NCBI GenBank assembly: GCA_001414485.1
Contig: LLEY01000023.1
Coordinates: forward strand, 464,646 to 528,645
DNA from: Calycina herbarum
Lineage: Eukaryota; Ascomycota; Leotiomycetes; Helotiales; Pezizellaceae
Length of the DNA stretch: 64,000 nucleotides
Reading direction: 5' to 3'
The number at the start of each line of letters is the position of its first letter. The stretch's first letter is position 1. A program made the position numbers and the translations under genes. This document shows, one piece after another, positions 30,931 to 46,005 of the stretch. The notes beneath the pieces are model-generated. The model saw only the letters and a program-made list of their open reading frames with translations. It was not told the DNA's origin and did no database searches.

Positions 30931-33900
30931 TTACCCCCCTTCCTACTCTTAAAGGTAGGTGTCTAGAGCTACTGTGTCCTCTAACTCAGTAGCAGGTTCC
31001 TATGTTAGGTTTGTATATCCTGTCTATTTAACCTTATACTCGAGTCGAGTACGAGAGCCTTTCCCTAGGAGCTTCTTTTACCGTTGACCTAGTATTCTTT
31101 TAACTTACTATTCTATAGTATCGTCTACTAATATTACAGGTAGTTGATCATCGTCTGTAATTTAACTAGGTAGCAGGTCTGTAGCTGCTAGCCTTAATAA
31201 GTCTATATTAAAGACATTATAGATACTAGGCAGGGTGTCTAGCCTATATATAGACGGGCTAATGACCTCGATAACTATGAACTTAGCGGATCGAGCGTCT
31301 AGTTTCTTACTAGCCCTGTCTGTCCGTATATTCTATAAGCTTAAATAAACCTTGTCTCTAACCTTGTACGTAGGAGCGGTATTCCGTGAACGATTTGCTT
31401 AAGTCTCCTAGTCTTATTATACCCTTACTATTGATATTTATACCTATTCTATAATAGCCTTAATCTTTACTACTATTGCTTCGCTCTTTTGAATTAGTGT
31501 TTTTATATTTATAGGTACTACGACGTCTATTAAGGGGTCGATAGTCTATAACAGATAGCCGTGGCTAAGTTAGAAGAGGCTTATACCCGTTAATGTTAAA
31601 TCCCGTCTATTAAAAGCTAGCTGTACTACTAGCAGCTAGTTAGCCTAGTCGTCCTAAGCTATATTAATCTACTACTGTAGAAGCGTCTCGACTTTAGCAT
31701 TTGCTTATTCTGTTAACCCGTCAGTTTATAGATAGAGGGCTATAAAGATCCGTCGTTTAATCTATAAGAAGTTATAAAGCGTCTTCTATGCTTGTCTAAT
31801 AAATTACAGGCCTCTATTAGATACTATTACTCTTAGTAGTCTATATAAGCTATAGTATGTAGTAATAAATAAGCAAGCAAATTCCTCTGATAATATAGTT
31901 GAGTTATAAGCTGTAAGGAGTACCTCTTTGCCTAAACAGTCTGTGAATACTACTATTATATTAGAGCCTTTACTTATAGGTAGTAGTCTAATAAAGTCGA
32001 CAGAGATCTCCTGTTATTGCTACTTAGGAATTGGTAACGGACAAAGCAGGCCTTGTTTACGATCCCTCTAGACCTTGATACGTCTATAAACTCTATAGTT
32101 ATAGATAAACTGCTTAACTATAGTCTATAGGTTTAGCTAGAAGAACTCTCTTAAGACTATTGTAATTGTCCTATTCTTACTAGGATAGCCCGTAAGTGTA
32201 GAATTATAGAGTTCCTATATAATTATAGTCTATAGCGGCTTATAGTCGAGGACCTATAGTCTACCCCTAAACTGTAAATCACTATTCTTATTAACTAAGT
32301 AGTTAGAGATAGAGACTTTGACTAGAGAAGCGAGGTCTACTAGAAACACCCTATCTTCTTAGTAGATAGTGTTTATAAGACGCCTAAAGTTCTTATTCTA
32401 TACCTTTCCCTCTTCTTAGAGGTTCTATAGTTGGTTTATAAACGCTTGCTACGTCGCTACGTCGCTTACTTAATTCCTCCTATTTACTAATACTAGTACT
32501 AGCTATATAGTATTTCCTTAAATTATTCTATTTAGAATTAGTTATACTATCTTATAATTAAGGTGTTTATCTCCCTCCTCTAGGAGGTCCTGGTCCCTTC
32601 TTATTAGTATATCTAGTAGTCTTCTCTCTTTACTTAAGCGGTATTAGATAATTAAGTTAAACTTACTAAGTATTAACTACTACTATATTTATCTTTTAGA
32701 TAGTTTATAGACTATTATAAAGTACTTAAGATTCTTATAATCTATAAGTACTATAAACTGCCTAATACTTTTTAACTCTGCTTCCTATTTCTTAAGATAA
32801 TAAATAATAGCTAACAACTCTTTATTATATATTAGGTAATTATATTCAGTAGGTATGTATTTCTTTAAGAAGAAGGCTACAGGTTATAAGACGCTATTCT
32901 TTACTTAAGAGAGCACGCCTCCTAAGTAATATCTAGAGAAGTCTGTCTCTAGGACCGTCTCGTGATCTAGGTTAAACTAAGCTAGTACTAGGGCCTTTAT
33001 AAAGGCCTGCTTTAACTGTTCGAAGGCTCTATTCGCTTTGTCTATCTATTAGAAGGATATATCCTTTTTAACGAGTCTATAAAGAAGAGCTATAATCTAT
33101 GAAAAGTCTTTAATAAACCGTTGATAGAAATTCGTAAATCCTAGGAAGCTAAGGACGCCTTTCGCTGTTATTAGTGCTTTCTAATTTATAATAGCTTATA
33201 TTTTAGCTAGGTCTATCTATAAACCTTTCCCTGCTTTTATAATAAACCTAAGGTACTTTGTAGACTATACTTTAAATTCGTATTTGTTAATATTAAGCTA
33301 TAGCCTAGTATTTTAAAGCCTTTATATTACTTTATAGACATGCTCGCGGTGCTGGTTACGGGTGCTGTTTATAAAGACTAAGACATCGTTGATATATATT
33401 AAGACAAAGTTGTCTAAGAACTCTTAAAGCATATAATTAATATACTACTAGAAAGTACTAGGAGTATTTATAAGCTTAAAAGGGGTAATAAGCTATTTAA
33501 AAAGCCTAAAGCGTGTTTAGAAAGCCGTTTTCCACTCGTCTCCCTCCTTAATCTATATCTTATAAAAGGTAGTAATAACATCTATTTTTATAAACTACTT
33601 AGCTTTCCCGATCTAGTTAAGTATCTCTTAGATTAAAGGCAAAGGGTAGCAGTTCTTATAGGTTAACTTATTCAGTGCTCGGTAGTTATAACAGAACTGT
33701 AAACCCCCTCTTAACTTCTATATAAAGAGTACTAGCGTAGCTGCTAGAGAGTTGCTTACTCGAATAAATTCCTTGTCTAGTAACTCTGTTAGGGTTTTAT
33801 AGAGCACTAACAGCTTATCTCGTAACATGTTATAGAGTAGCCTCTAGAGGACTGTTTCTTCTAATCCGTTTTCGGTCTATAAGAGCTCGATACTATAATT

Positions 33901-35717
33901 AATTCCTTTATAATATACTAGTAACTTGTTTACTTCCTTTCTATCGAATACTAGATAGAATTCCAAGCTAATCCAGCTAGGTAGCTTCGTCCGTAGGTTC
34001 GTATACTTCTTTTCTACTAAGGCTTTTATAATATTTATAAGGCTTACTATAAAGACCTGTAGCTTCTGTTTTCGATCTATAAGAAAGTAGAAGACAGCTA
34101 TACTTACTTACTTATAAGAGTAAGACTTTTCTAGCTTACTATAAACTTCTAACCTAGAGTCTTAGAAGAGCAAGCATCTCTTAGCAGCGTTAAGTAAAGC
34201 TCGCTCTCTCCTTAACTAAGATTTTCCTAGAATTATTTCATAGCTCTTAATCTTAGAGACTATGTAAGTATAAACCCGTTTCTACTAGTAGCCTCTAATA
34301 TCTATACTAAAAGATACTGCTTAGAATATAGCATCCTCTAATACTCCTTCTACTAACTATAAATACCTTAGTATGATTTATATATAAGAGAGCTAATAGT
34401 AACGGATAAAACAGTCTAAAACAATTCTATAGACTAAACACTCTAAATCTACTAAGGCTTATAAAGTAGCTACTCTATTTACTAAAGCCGATATAAGAAG
34501 AGGTTTTTTATCTATATATTCCTACTTAAAATGTCTCTAAGTGTCTATTACTAACAACTCTCTTCGTCGCCTCTGCCTACGCTTTCTAATAGGAGCTACT
34601 AGTTTTCTAAATCTAAGGAGACATTACCGTCTTCTTCTTCTAATTCTGACGCTACTTCCTTAACCTCTGCCTTCTATTTATAGACCGAATCCGCTATTAT
34701 AGGTTGCCTTAGTAGTCTATATAGACATTCTTAGATAAAATGACTAGTAGCTCTATAGCGAAGACAGCGACTAGTACGAGCACGGTTGCTTCGTTCTTCC
34801 TAGGATACTTATTTAGTATACTTAGTACTAGTTATTAAAACTTTAGCAGGTGCCGGTTCCTAGTCTATACCCTCTATAGATGCCTTATAGGTGACTTCTA
34901 GTCTGTTAGCGAGTTTGCTATTTGTTACCTAATATATAGTATCTGTCGAGCGTTTCTAAGAGGTCTATAGTGTTTCTAGGAGAGTCTAGCCTCTAGATCT
35001 TAATATTCGAGCTTTATAAGCTCTTAAGCAGTCGTCTATTTCTTTAATAATAGAGTAGTAAGACTCGAAGTTAGATTAAGAAGGAACTATGATTATTGTC
35101 TTAACTAACTTATTACTAAGGATTCAGTTAAAAGACACCTTTTTTACGTTATCTAGCTAAGATCCTTCTCTAGACTCTATAAGTAGGGCTTGCTATTCTA
35201 TAAAGACCTCTAGGAATAGTCTTAAGCCTTAGTAGAAGGATTCTAGCTTTCGTTATACTCTTTCTTTAGCTTATAAGTCTCTAAATATAAACTCTACTCG
35301 ACCTAAGAAATTACTACTATTAGCTAGCTCTAGCTTACTCTGTTCCTATACCTATACTTCTATTCTATAGAGCGCCTTACCTTATAAGGATCTGTTAAGT
35401 GCCTAAAACTTAATATATTTAGTATATCTATAGTAGTCGACTTCGATTTTAGCTCGTACTTATTATAACTAAGCTTCTAGCTTATCTAAGTCTCTATAGA
35501 ATTCTAGTAGTAGAGGAAGAGATTTCCTAGGTTTATTATTATTATAAACTATCTATAAGCAAGCTTTCTTATCTTTCTTTTACTTATTCGTAATCCGTAG
35601 ACAATCGTTCTCTTAAGTAGATATTAACTGATTCTACTGCTCTTAAATATACTATAGGAACTAGGCAGGTAGCTGATTCGGTATACTGCCTTCTTATAGT
35701 TCTTCTATTGTCCGTAA

Positions 35718-35862
35718 GTTCTATAAATGCTGTAAAATAGCCTATAAGTTCTAGTGTTACTATAAAGGCCCGATGTGTTCTAGTGTTACTAAAATAGCTC
35801 GATATATTCTAGTATTACTATAAAAGCTCTTAAGTTCCAGTGTTACTAAAATAGCCCGTTGT
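35718..35862. repeat. About five tandem ~29-30 bp repeats inside Gypsy A
   Basis: Units follow the pattern GTTCTAGTGTTACTAAAATAG plus 8-9 bases. They lie next to the LTR at the 5' end of the element. Confidence 0.6.
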
Positions 35863-35880
35863 TTTTGGAATCGAATCTAA

Positions 35881-36121
35881 TATTAGGACTTATAGCAAAT
35901 ACTAATGAATTAAACTATAGAGGTATCTATATATAAGAAGATTCGATTGTCCTTTCTAAGCCAGAGTCCTTACTAACTTATATACTCAGTTAACTTATTC
36001 TAGAGGGTTCTGCTAAGAGTACTCTCGAAGGTTCTATTACGTCTATGCGTTGCCAAGCGAGGTCACGTGAATGCGTCGCTGGAGTACTCCGAGACTTATT
36101 CTACGAGTATAACCCTTGATA
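35881..36121 (-). repeat. LTR of Gypsy A (right)
   Basis: 241 bp, starting TATTAGGACTTATAGC and ending CCCTTGATA. The differences from the left LTR are mostly C-to-T/G-to-A. Confidence 0.8.
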
Positions 36122-36663
36122 ACTTATACCTATCTAGAACTAACATTCGATATAGCTCTTTTATATAACTACGAGTATACTTATCGAAGTATTCTAGCTA
36201 TTCTAAGCCTGTCTTATTATTAGTCTATCTATTACTAGTTAGTTTAATAACCTAGTTATTAGGAAGACCGCCCTTAGTATACTAACTAGTAAGGTGATTT
36301 TTCTCTTAAACTACTAAGAATAGAGAGATGCTTAAACCCTCTCTATTAATATAGATAATTACTATAGCCTATTCCCGATTACCTAGCTAGACAGCCTTAC
36401 CTCTGCTACGTCGATTAGCGCGTATAACAACTATTCTAACGTAGATAACACCTATTATAAAACCAGTCTTATTAAAGTTATAGAAATCGTAGTCTTAGAT
36501 TCTATATTTCGCCTATATATTCTCTACTAGTCGAAACCACGCGCTAATTAGCTTAGGATCTTCGTATAAGGCTCTTTAGAAATCGTAAACGCGATTAAAA
36601 CACGTCTTTAGTTCTAGACGTTGTTGTATAAATCGTTGTACCTAGTTCTTTCTAACGCGTTAT

Positions 36664-37120
36664 TATTACGAATTACGTTTTATATAATAAGTAGTCTAGA
36701 TAGCGCTCTGACAGAATAAGGTACAACGTCTAGGAAATGGAAAAGTAACATAAGAGGGAATCTATAATATAGAAGAACATTTAGGAATTCTAGGATCTCA
36801 CTGTTAGAAGTTGGTTATAATCACGTGACCAGGAAAGGGTAAGCGACATAGCCGACGAGTCGACTATGTCGGCCATAGTTAGGCAGATCGACTATAGCAG
36901 TCGGAGAGTATAAAAGCTCTATATAGAACTAGCACGTCTGTTATTAGATAGGAGCTTTATACTTAACTTTAGTTATTAATCTTATTATTCTACTTAATAT
37001 CTTTAATATAAGTAACGAGTTTACTTCTAAGTAAATAAACTATTATATCTATACTTCTTACCTATATACTAACCTTCGAGACTTAGTTACCTTTGTTTAG
37101 TTTATTTAAGTTTTATTATA
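36664..37120 (+). repeat. 5' LTR of Gypsy B
   Basis: 457 bp, starting TATTACGAATTACG (TG changed to TA at the tip). It differs from the right LTR mostly by transitions. Confidence 0.8.
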
Positions 37121-39692
37121 CTTTAAGCACCTGCTTAGAAGTACTACTAATATAATATCGAAAACTATACTATTCTCGAGTTTAACTCCTATACTACCCC
37201 TAGTACTAATAATACTAGCAGTACTAGTTACTACTATTAGAGAAGAAGTGTAATTACTAGTACCTAAAACATTTAACAGCTCTTTAGAGAAGCTTACTAA
37301 ATTTATTATAAAAGCTTTAATATACTTAAACTTTTATTTAATATAGTTTACTTATAAAATAGATTAAGTTATATAGCTTACTACCTATCTTAAAGGAGTA
37401 GTATATAACTAGATAGAGCTATATTTAGAGGATTTTTAGAAAAATAAAATATTAAATAGAAGAGTATTAAACCTTATAAGTAAAAGTACTTAAGGATTGT
37501 TTTTAACTGTTACTAGATTTAAGAAAGGAATTAACTAGGTGTTTATAAATATAGATTTAAAGAAAAAAGTAGTATAAGCTTTATATAGTCTCTAATAAAA
37601 GAGGTCGGCAGTTAAATATACGTTAATATTCTAGTAATACTCTACACGTCTTAGCTAGAACGATAAAGCTTTATATAAGTAGTACTATAAAGGATTAAAG
37701 GATAGTGTTAAAGATAAATTAGCTAGGGATAACTTCTTAGATATACTCGATAAGTTAACTAATAATATAATTAAGATCGATAATTAGAATTATAAGAGGA
37801 GTCTAGAAAAGAAGAGTAGTTATAGATATTAATATTAGGGAAAAGGTAGGAAAAAAGACTATAGAGATCCTATAGAAGTTAACGCTACTTAAAAGTATTA
37901 GGTCCTAGGAAAAGGAACTTAAGAAAGAAACCTACTAAAGAAAGGACTTTCCTAGAAAGAGCGAGATCGTCGTCGCGAGTAAAACTTATGTTATAACTAT
38001 AGCCTCTCTAGCTATAAGGTAAATAAGTATAGTAAGAAGAAAGACTCTAAAGAGAAATAAGCAAACGCTACTATCTAAAAAGAAGTAGCTTTACTAGAAA
38101 GAATCGAACTTATAGACGAAGAACTCGAAGCTAGAGGATATAGTACATAGATTAAAACAGATGCCTTAGAAATATTAGCAGGCGCTATATACTTATAGCT
38201 AAACGAAGGAATCGAAATCTAAGATAGTAAGGTATAGGATACTAATAATAGTAGAAATCTACTTCTTAAAGAATATTATAATATATAATTAGAAATAGAA
38301 TATAAATTCCCTCTTTAAATAGAGTATAAATTACTACTATTAATAAGTTTATTAGAGTTATTAGAATTAGAATCTAATTCGTTAGAAATAAATCTAAGAA
38401 TATATAAGCCTAAATAAGGCGAGATATAGACATTTATTAGAACCTTTAAGAGAGGAAATAAATAGGTATATATAAAATACTAGAAACCTAATTTCTAGAG
38501 CCTATATTCTACTTAAGGAATTAACTCTACTATTTTAACTACTTATAAAATAGTTTAAAATAAGAGGGATAAAATAACATTAGTAAGCCTTATTACTAGA
38601 AGGGAAACTATTAAATTTAAAGAACCTAGACTAAAATAAGTAGTATCTAGTAAGCTATCTAGTATATCTAAGATAGGAGATATTTAAATAGTCGTAGATC
38701 TTTAGAAAGAAACTAGCTTATAGTAATAGCAGGGGCCTAATAACTTTATAAGATACTTTAAACCTAGTTTTTTAGGTATACTACCTGATAATAAGAAAGC
38801 GATACTAGAAATAGGAGACTAGTATACTATAGTTACTTTAGTTAGAAAAGTCGAGGTAATATTTTAGGAAACTAGAAGTAGAAAACTATTTAGTATAATC
38901 TTCTAGGAGATAAACGAATACGATATAGACTAAGAAACGGAGTTAGTTTAGAGAGAACTCTATTAACTAATAGTTAGAGAGCTAAATACTACTTCTAAAG
39001 AAAGACAGTTAGTAGTAATTATAGAAATAAAAGGAAAGAAGTTATAAGTTATAATAGACTTAGGAGTAATAAGTAACTTTATTTCTCTAATAGCTCGAGA
39101 AAAGCTAAATATTCTAATTAAGAGAATAAGATTATATTAACTAAGAGTAGTTAATAGAATAGATATTATATATTAAAATAGGATTATTAATTAGTAAACT
39201 ATTCTAATAAAAATTAATATTAAAGGATACTATTTAGATATATAATTTAATATTATTAAAATAGGAAGTAAGGAGGTAATACTTAGTATACTATAGATTT
39301 AGAAACATAATCTAGATATCGATTAAAAAGCCTAAATAATAACCTTTAGTTAATATAATTATATAAGATTGTAATTATAACTATAAGGCTAGAATAAGGT
39401 TAGCGCTACCTCTTCTAAGACGCTAGAACACCTTATCTAAGGTCCTCTACAGGCTAGTAAGAAAGCTGATAATAAAATACCTATATAGTATAGAGAATTT
39501 AGAGCTTTGTTCGAAAACCTAGAAGACTTATAAGCTTTACTAGAATATCGCTTATAAGATTATAAGATTAAATTAAAAGAGGGTTATTACCTCTTAAAGT
39601 AGAAGCTTTAGTTATATAACTAGAAAAGCCTATAAAGAATAGAGGGTTATATAAAGAAAGGTATAAAGAAGAGATATATTAGAAGATCTAAG

Positions 39693-40157
39693 TGTAACGA
39701 AACTCAAACGAACTAAACAAAGATGACTAAGTCTCGAAGGTTAGTATATAGTAAGAAGTATAAATACGCCGGGTTATTTACTTAGAAGTAAACTCGTTAC
39801 TTATATTAAAGATGTTAAATAAGATAATAAGATTGATAACTAAAGTTTGAGTACGAAGCTCCTATCTAATAGCAGATGTGCTAGTCTTATATAGAACCTT
39901 TGTTTCCTACGTACGTTGCTTATATCGCTCGCGTCGCTTGCGTCGCTTACGATTAAGGCGATTAGAGCGATGTAGGCGATTACGTTATATAACCCTATGT
40001 GACTTCTAATATTACTATAATAGTAAGATCCTGAAATCCCTAATGTCCTTCTGTATTACTGATTTCCTTCTATATTACTTTCCTTTTCTAGATATTATGT
40101 CTTATCTTATTAGAACGCTGTCTAGACTACTTACTACGTATACCGTGATTTGTAACA
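39693..40157 (-). repeat. LTR of Gypsy C (left)
   Basis: Starts TGTAACGAAACTCAAACG and ends TTTGTAACA, retaining perfect terminal TGT..ACA. Confidence 0.8.
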
Positions 40158-43100
40158 CTATCCCCTTCTTAGACTAGCGTGTCCTTACGCTTAAGTATAG
40201 CCTAAGAAATATTATTAAGAGGCTAGCAGCCTCTCTAGTTCCTATTATGTCGTTAACACCTCTTTTAAAAGATAAGCTTAAATAATATAGGACCCTTAAC
40301 GCTCTTTAAATCGAATGTTTAAGACGTGAAATAATTCCTTATACTTGTTATATAAATACGAAAACTAGTTGTTGATATATTAGCGTTCTTAGTAGTTTTA
40401 AGTATTCTAAGTATACTAGGAAGGGTAAATCTTATAATATTAAGTTATAAAATCGAATACTTTTAATTTTCGAGTAGGAATCTATTAATACTTAGAAGCG
40501 GAGGTTATAATAGGAGGAAGAGATAGCCTATAAGATTTAGGAAGAAGCTATGTAGAAGATCCTTCGCTTATGAAAATAATAACGCTTCCTTATAGAGTAG
40601 GAGTAAGAGATGCTTTATCGTAGTCTTACTAACTTATAAGAACTTGATAAAGCTGATAAAAAAGAACGAGTAGAGAAAGAGAAAGAAGAGAGGGAATTAG
40701 AGGTCGCCTAGCTAGTGGCTCTCTCTTCTTTTAGCGACCCTGCTTTTGTTACTAAGCTAACCCTTGATTCGGCTTTTCTTAAGGCTTTCTCTTCTAACTA
40801 CGAGATATAGGTAACCCTAGGTTTTAATAGTAGAACTTCCGAAGTTCTTCTAGGTAATAGTTAAGATTACTTTTTAGCTCTTAAGTGTTCTTTAAGTATA
40901 GGTAATCTAACTATTTAATTAAGTACTTAATCTTACCTTTAATAATTTTATAGTTAAGAATTCTTTTAACTTTATATTTAGTGTTTAGATTAACTAGTTG
41001 AATTTCTATAAATAGAGCTGGTGGTGCTTCTAGTAGTGCTAGTTTAAGTAGAGATATATAGAATACTAGGTAGATGTTTATTGTCTTTAGTAGTACTAAT
41101 TTATAATTTAAAGGTTCTTTAATATATTTGATTTTAAATAGTCTAAGTTTTTTATAATCTAGTTTATTACTTAGTCTTTTTATATTAATATTCTTTTATA
41201 CTAAGTAGACTTTATCCCCCTCTTTTAGTATTAGCTCTTAACTACGTCGTTTATTATAGTAGTATATGTTTCTTTCTATTATAAATTATAGGTTCTTTAT
41301 AAGTTTCTTATATAGACTCTTGATTTTCGAGACCTAAATATAAGTAAGTTAGTTGTTAATAGTTGTAGATAGTAGTTCTTAATATATTATTAATTTATAC
41401 TTAAAATTAGTATAGAATAGTATAATAAGTGTTATTTCTGTTATTAAACTATTATAAGTAAACTGTGTTAAGAGTAGTAGTTCTACCTAGTTATCTTATT
41501 AGTAGTTTATATAATAATAAAGGTATGTTTTAACTACTTAATTTATCTGTTTATTTCCTTTATTTGTTTAAGAGTAGAAAGCTATAGATAGCTTCCTCTT
41601 TGTACCTAATTACTTTATAAGAGCGATCTAGAATTTTAAGGTAAAGAGTTTATCTTTATCTAAGAGTATTTCTTTAAGTAGTCTATGTCTTAAGACTACT
41701 TTTCTAAGGAACGTAAATACTAATTCCTTAGCTATACTTGATTCTATATATACTATTAGAATTATATACTTTGTAAGACGTTCTATAATAACTAAGATTA
41801 TATTATATTTAACTCTTATTATTAGATCTTTAGATTTTAGTAATTTAATAATAAAATCTATAGATATTAATTTCTAAGGTATCTATAGTATTAGAGTAGT
41901 GTTTATCTGTCTATAAGGAGTATAGTAGGAAGCCTTATTCCTAGTATAGGTATTATATTCTACTATTACTTTCTTAACTTTTATAGATAACTGATTAATA
42001 TAGTAGTATTATCTTATTCTCTAAATAGTTCTACGAATTCCTTAGTAACTATAAGTAGGCGTAGTATAGTATTCCTATATAAACTCCTTTATATATAAGC
42101 TAGGAACCTATAGTTTCCCTTTTATATACTAATTATAACCTTTATATATGTTTTAAATTTTGTTTATCTAGATGTTATTTATTACTACTATTTTATATAT
42201 AGTAGGTATTAAGTCTTTATTCTTAAGAGTTTTTAAGATTATAATCTTTTTATACTCTTTATCTCTCTTATATTTGGGTTTTTAACTAAGAGTATTAGCT
42301 TAAGTATTTAATATTCCTTTTATATGTTAAATAATAATATTAAATCCTTCTAATATTTCTAACTATCTAGCTAATTATCTTATTATAAGTTCCTTAGTTG
42401 TTATAAATGTCTTAAGATTCTTATAGTTAGATAAAACTATGACTAGGTGTTTTACTAACTATAAATAGATTCTCTAGTGTTCTAAAGCTAATACTATAGT
42501 AAGTAATTCCTTGTCGAAGATACTATAGTTTTATTATACTAGGTTAAATATCTTAGAATAATATATAATAGGTATAAGTTTCTCTTTATTATTTAGCTAT
42601 AGATAAACCGCATCTACTGCTATATTTAAGGCGTCTGTTTTAATTATACTAGGCTTATTTATATCGAAATTATATAAAATAGGTTTTTTTATAAACTTTA
42701 CTTTAATTTTCTAAAAAGCATCTTCTACTTATTTATTTTATATAAATTTAATAGCTTTTTTAACTAGTCTTAATATTAGTTTAGTAATCTTTATATAGTC
42801 TTAAATAAACGAATAGTAAAAGTTTATAAATCTAAGGAAGGACTATACGTCTTTTATATTCTCTAGTAATTTCTAGTTTAAGACGTTCTAGATCTTTACT
42901 AGATCTATTTCTATTTTCTCTAGGTTAAATACCTATCCTAGGAAAAGGGTTTAAGTTACTCTAAACTCGTATTTTAAGAGTTTTAACTAAGAGTTTACTC
43001 TTATAAGTTATTATAAAACTTTTTTAACATATTCTTTATATTCTTCTTCTTTTTCTAAGAAGATTAATATATTATCTAGGTAATAGATTACTATTACTTT

Positions 43101-46005
43101 TAGAAGATCTTCTAAAATGTTATTATTTTATCTTTAGTATATAGCTAGTATGTTATAAAGTCTAAATAGTATAACTATATACTTATAAAGGCTTAATAGT
43201 AAGGTAAATACTATCTTCTATTTATCTCTAACTTTTATTTATATAAGTTTATAAGTGTTTTGTTAATCTAGTTTCGTAAATCGTACTACCTTACTTAACT
43301 TATCTTATAAGTACTAGCTAGGTAGTAGCAGATAAGCGTTCTTAACTATAGCTTAATTTACTTCTTAGTAATTAATATATACTCTCTTATCTAGATTGTC
43401 TTTTTTCTTAATAATAAGTATATTTAAGGTAATTAGTAACTTAGATTTTCTAATATATCTCTTTTTAATACCTTCTTTTATATAACTTTCTATTCTCTAT
43501 AGGCTTTTCTAGTTATATAACCGAAGCTTCTACTTTAAGAGGTAATAATCCTTTTTTAATTTAATCTTATAATTCTATAAGTAATGTTCTAGTAAAGCTT
43601 ATAAGTCTTCTAGGTTTTTAAACAAAGCCTTAAATTCTCTATACTATATAGGTATTTCGTTATCAGCTGTCCTACTAACCTGTAGAAGACCTTAGGCTAG
43701 GTGTTCTAGTGTCTTAGAAGAGGTGGTGCTAACCTTGTTCTAGCCTTAAAGTTATAATTATAAGCTTATATAATTATATTAACTAAAGGTTATTATTTAA
43801 GCCTTCTAATTAATATCTAGATTATATTCTTTAATCTATAATATACTAAGTATTACTTCTTTACTCTCTATTTTAATAATATTAAATTATATATCTAAGT
43901 AGTATTCTTTAATAGTAATATTTATTAGAATAGTTTACTAGTTAATAATTCTATCCTAGTATATAACGTCTATTCTATTAACTACTCCTAAGTAGTATAG
44001 CCTTATACCTTTAATTAAGACGTTTAGCTTCTTCTAAGCTATTAAGGAAAGGAAATTACCTGTTGCTTCTAAATTAATTAAGACTTAGAGTTCCTTTCCT
44101 CTTATCTTTACTATTACTATAAGTTGATTTTCTCTAAAGGTAGTATTTAATTCTCTAATTATTAGTTAGTAGAGTTCTCTTTATATTAACTCTATTTCTT
44201 AATCTATATTATATTCGTTTATCTTCTAGAAGATTATACTAAATAATTTCCTACTTTTTAATTCTTAAAATATTACCTCGACTTTTCTAATTAAAGCGAC
44301 TATAGTATACTAGCCTCCTATTTCTAGTATAGCTTCCTTACTATTAGATAGTATATCTAAAAAACTAGGTTTAGAGCGTCTTATAAAGTTGTTAGAACCC
44401 TGCTATTACTATAAGCTAGTTTCCTCTTATAGGTCTATAACTATCTAAATATCTCCTATCTTAGGTATACTAGATAGCTTACTAGATACTGCTTATTTTA
44501 GTCTAGGTTCTTTAAATTTAATAGTTTCCCTTCTAGTAATAAGGCTTACTAAAGTTATTCTATCCTATTTATTCTAAACTATTTTATAAGTAGTTAAAAT
44601 AGTAGAGTTAATTCCTTAAGTAGAATATAGGCTCTAGAAATTAGGTTTCTAGTTTTCTATATATACCTATTTATTCCCTCTTTTAAAAGTTCTAATAAAT
44701 GCTTATATTTTACCTTATTTAAGCTTATATATTCCTAGATCTACCTCTAATAAGTTAGATATCGATTTTAACGACTCTAACAAACTTGTCGATAGTAGTA
44801 ATTTATATTCTACCTAAAAGGGTAATTTATAATCTATTTCTAACTATATATTATAATATTCTTTAAGTAATAGATCCCTATTATTATTAGTATCCTATAC
44901 CTTACTAACTTATGTCTTAATTCCTTCGTTTAGCTATAAGTATATAGCGCCTGCTGTTATATCTATAGCGTCTGTTTTAATTTACGTACTATAACCTCTA
45001 GCCTTAAGTTCTTCGTCTATAAGTTCGATTTTTTCTAGTAAAGCTACTTCTTTTTAGATAGTAGCGTTAGCTTGTTTCTTTTTAGAGTCTTTCTTCTTAC
45101 TATACTTATTTACTCTATAGCTAGAAAGACTATAATTATAATATAAGTTCTACTTATATTAACGATTTCGCTCTTTCTAGGATAATCCTCTCTTCTAGGA
45201 GTTTTCTTTCTTAGATTCCTTCTCTAGAACCTATGATTTCTAAGTAGTATTAATTTCTATAAGATCTTTATAATCTTTTTATCTACTCTTTCTATATTAG
45301 TAACTATAACTTCCTTTCTTCTCTAGATTCCTTTTATAGATACAGTTATCGATCCTGATTATATTATTTATTAATTTATTTAACGTATCTAGAAAATCTT
45401 CTTATATAAGTTTATCTTTTATATTATTCTTAAGTCTATAATAGAATTGTTTATATAAGGCTTTATCGTTCTATCTTATCTATATAGAGTACTATTAAAA
45501 TTATAAGGTATATTTAATAGTTAACCCTTTTTGCTTAAGTGTATATAAAGCTCTAACTGCCTTTTTCTTTATATTAACATCCTTAAAAGCTTAATTAATT
45601 CTATCTCTAAACCTTTGAACATTTCTAAACAAATCCTTTATTTTCTTAGACATTTAAAGAGAGACCTTTCCTTTAACTGTTTTATTTGCCTAGTAATCTT
45701 CTAGGTATAGTTCTAACTAGTTATAAGCTACTCCTTTAAGATAGGTAGATAATTATATAACCTAGTTAGTTTTACTTCTAAACTAAGTATAATAAAAGCT
45801 TAAGTAGAGAGAAGCTTTTATTAAGAATTTAGCTAGTTTCTTAGGTAAGCTATTAAACAGCTTCGGAAGAGGAAGTTTCACTTCCTCTCGAAGAGTAGTA
45901 ACTAGTGTAACTAGAGGGTCTATAGCTAGCTTTAGTAGGGTGGTTCTCGGAGTAGAAGAGGTTGCTAACATAGTAGCGATCTTACTTCTAAGTAGGTGTT
46001 TAAAG

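Larger units (their letters stand above)
30690..36121 (-). mobile_element. Gypsy A retrotransposon, nested in F2
   Basis: 5432 bp with 241-bp LTRs (30690-30930 and 35881-36121) and a 5-bp target duplication ACTTA. The minus strand carries a zinc knuckle (about 34690-34770, one Cys changed to Tyr), reverse transcriptase with YINDVLVF (about 33370-33410; YxDDVLVF with one Asp lost) and RNase H with NKELLAI (about 32820). The LTR family differs from Gypsy 1, B and C. Stops throughout show it is dead. Confidence 0.85.

Noticed and set aside
35718..35862. Regularly spaced short repeats as a CRISPR array
   Set aside because: The repeats are directly contiguous and imperfect, lie inside a retrotransposon of a eukaryote, and have no spacers of unique sequence.
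35862..35880. GGAATCGAATCTAA beside the Gypsy A LTR as a tRNA gene or primer site
   Set aside because: On the minus strand it resembles a tRNA T-loop (GATTCGATTCC), but it is in the sense orientation and no cloverleaf or complementary TGG primer site is visible.
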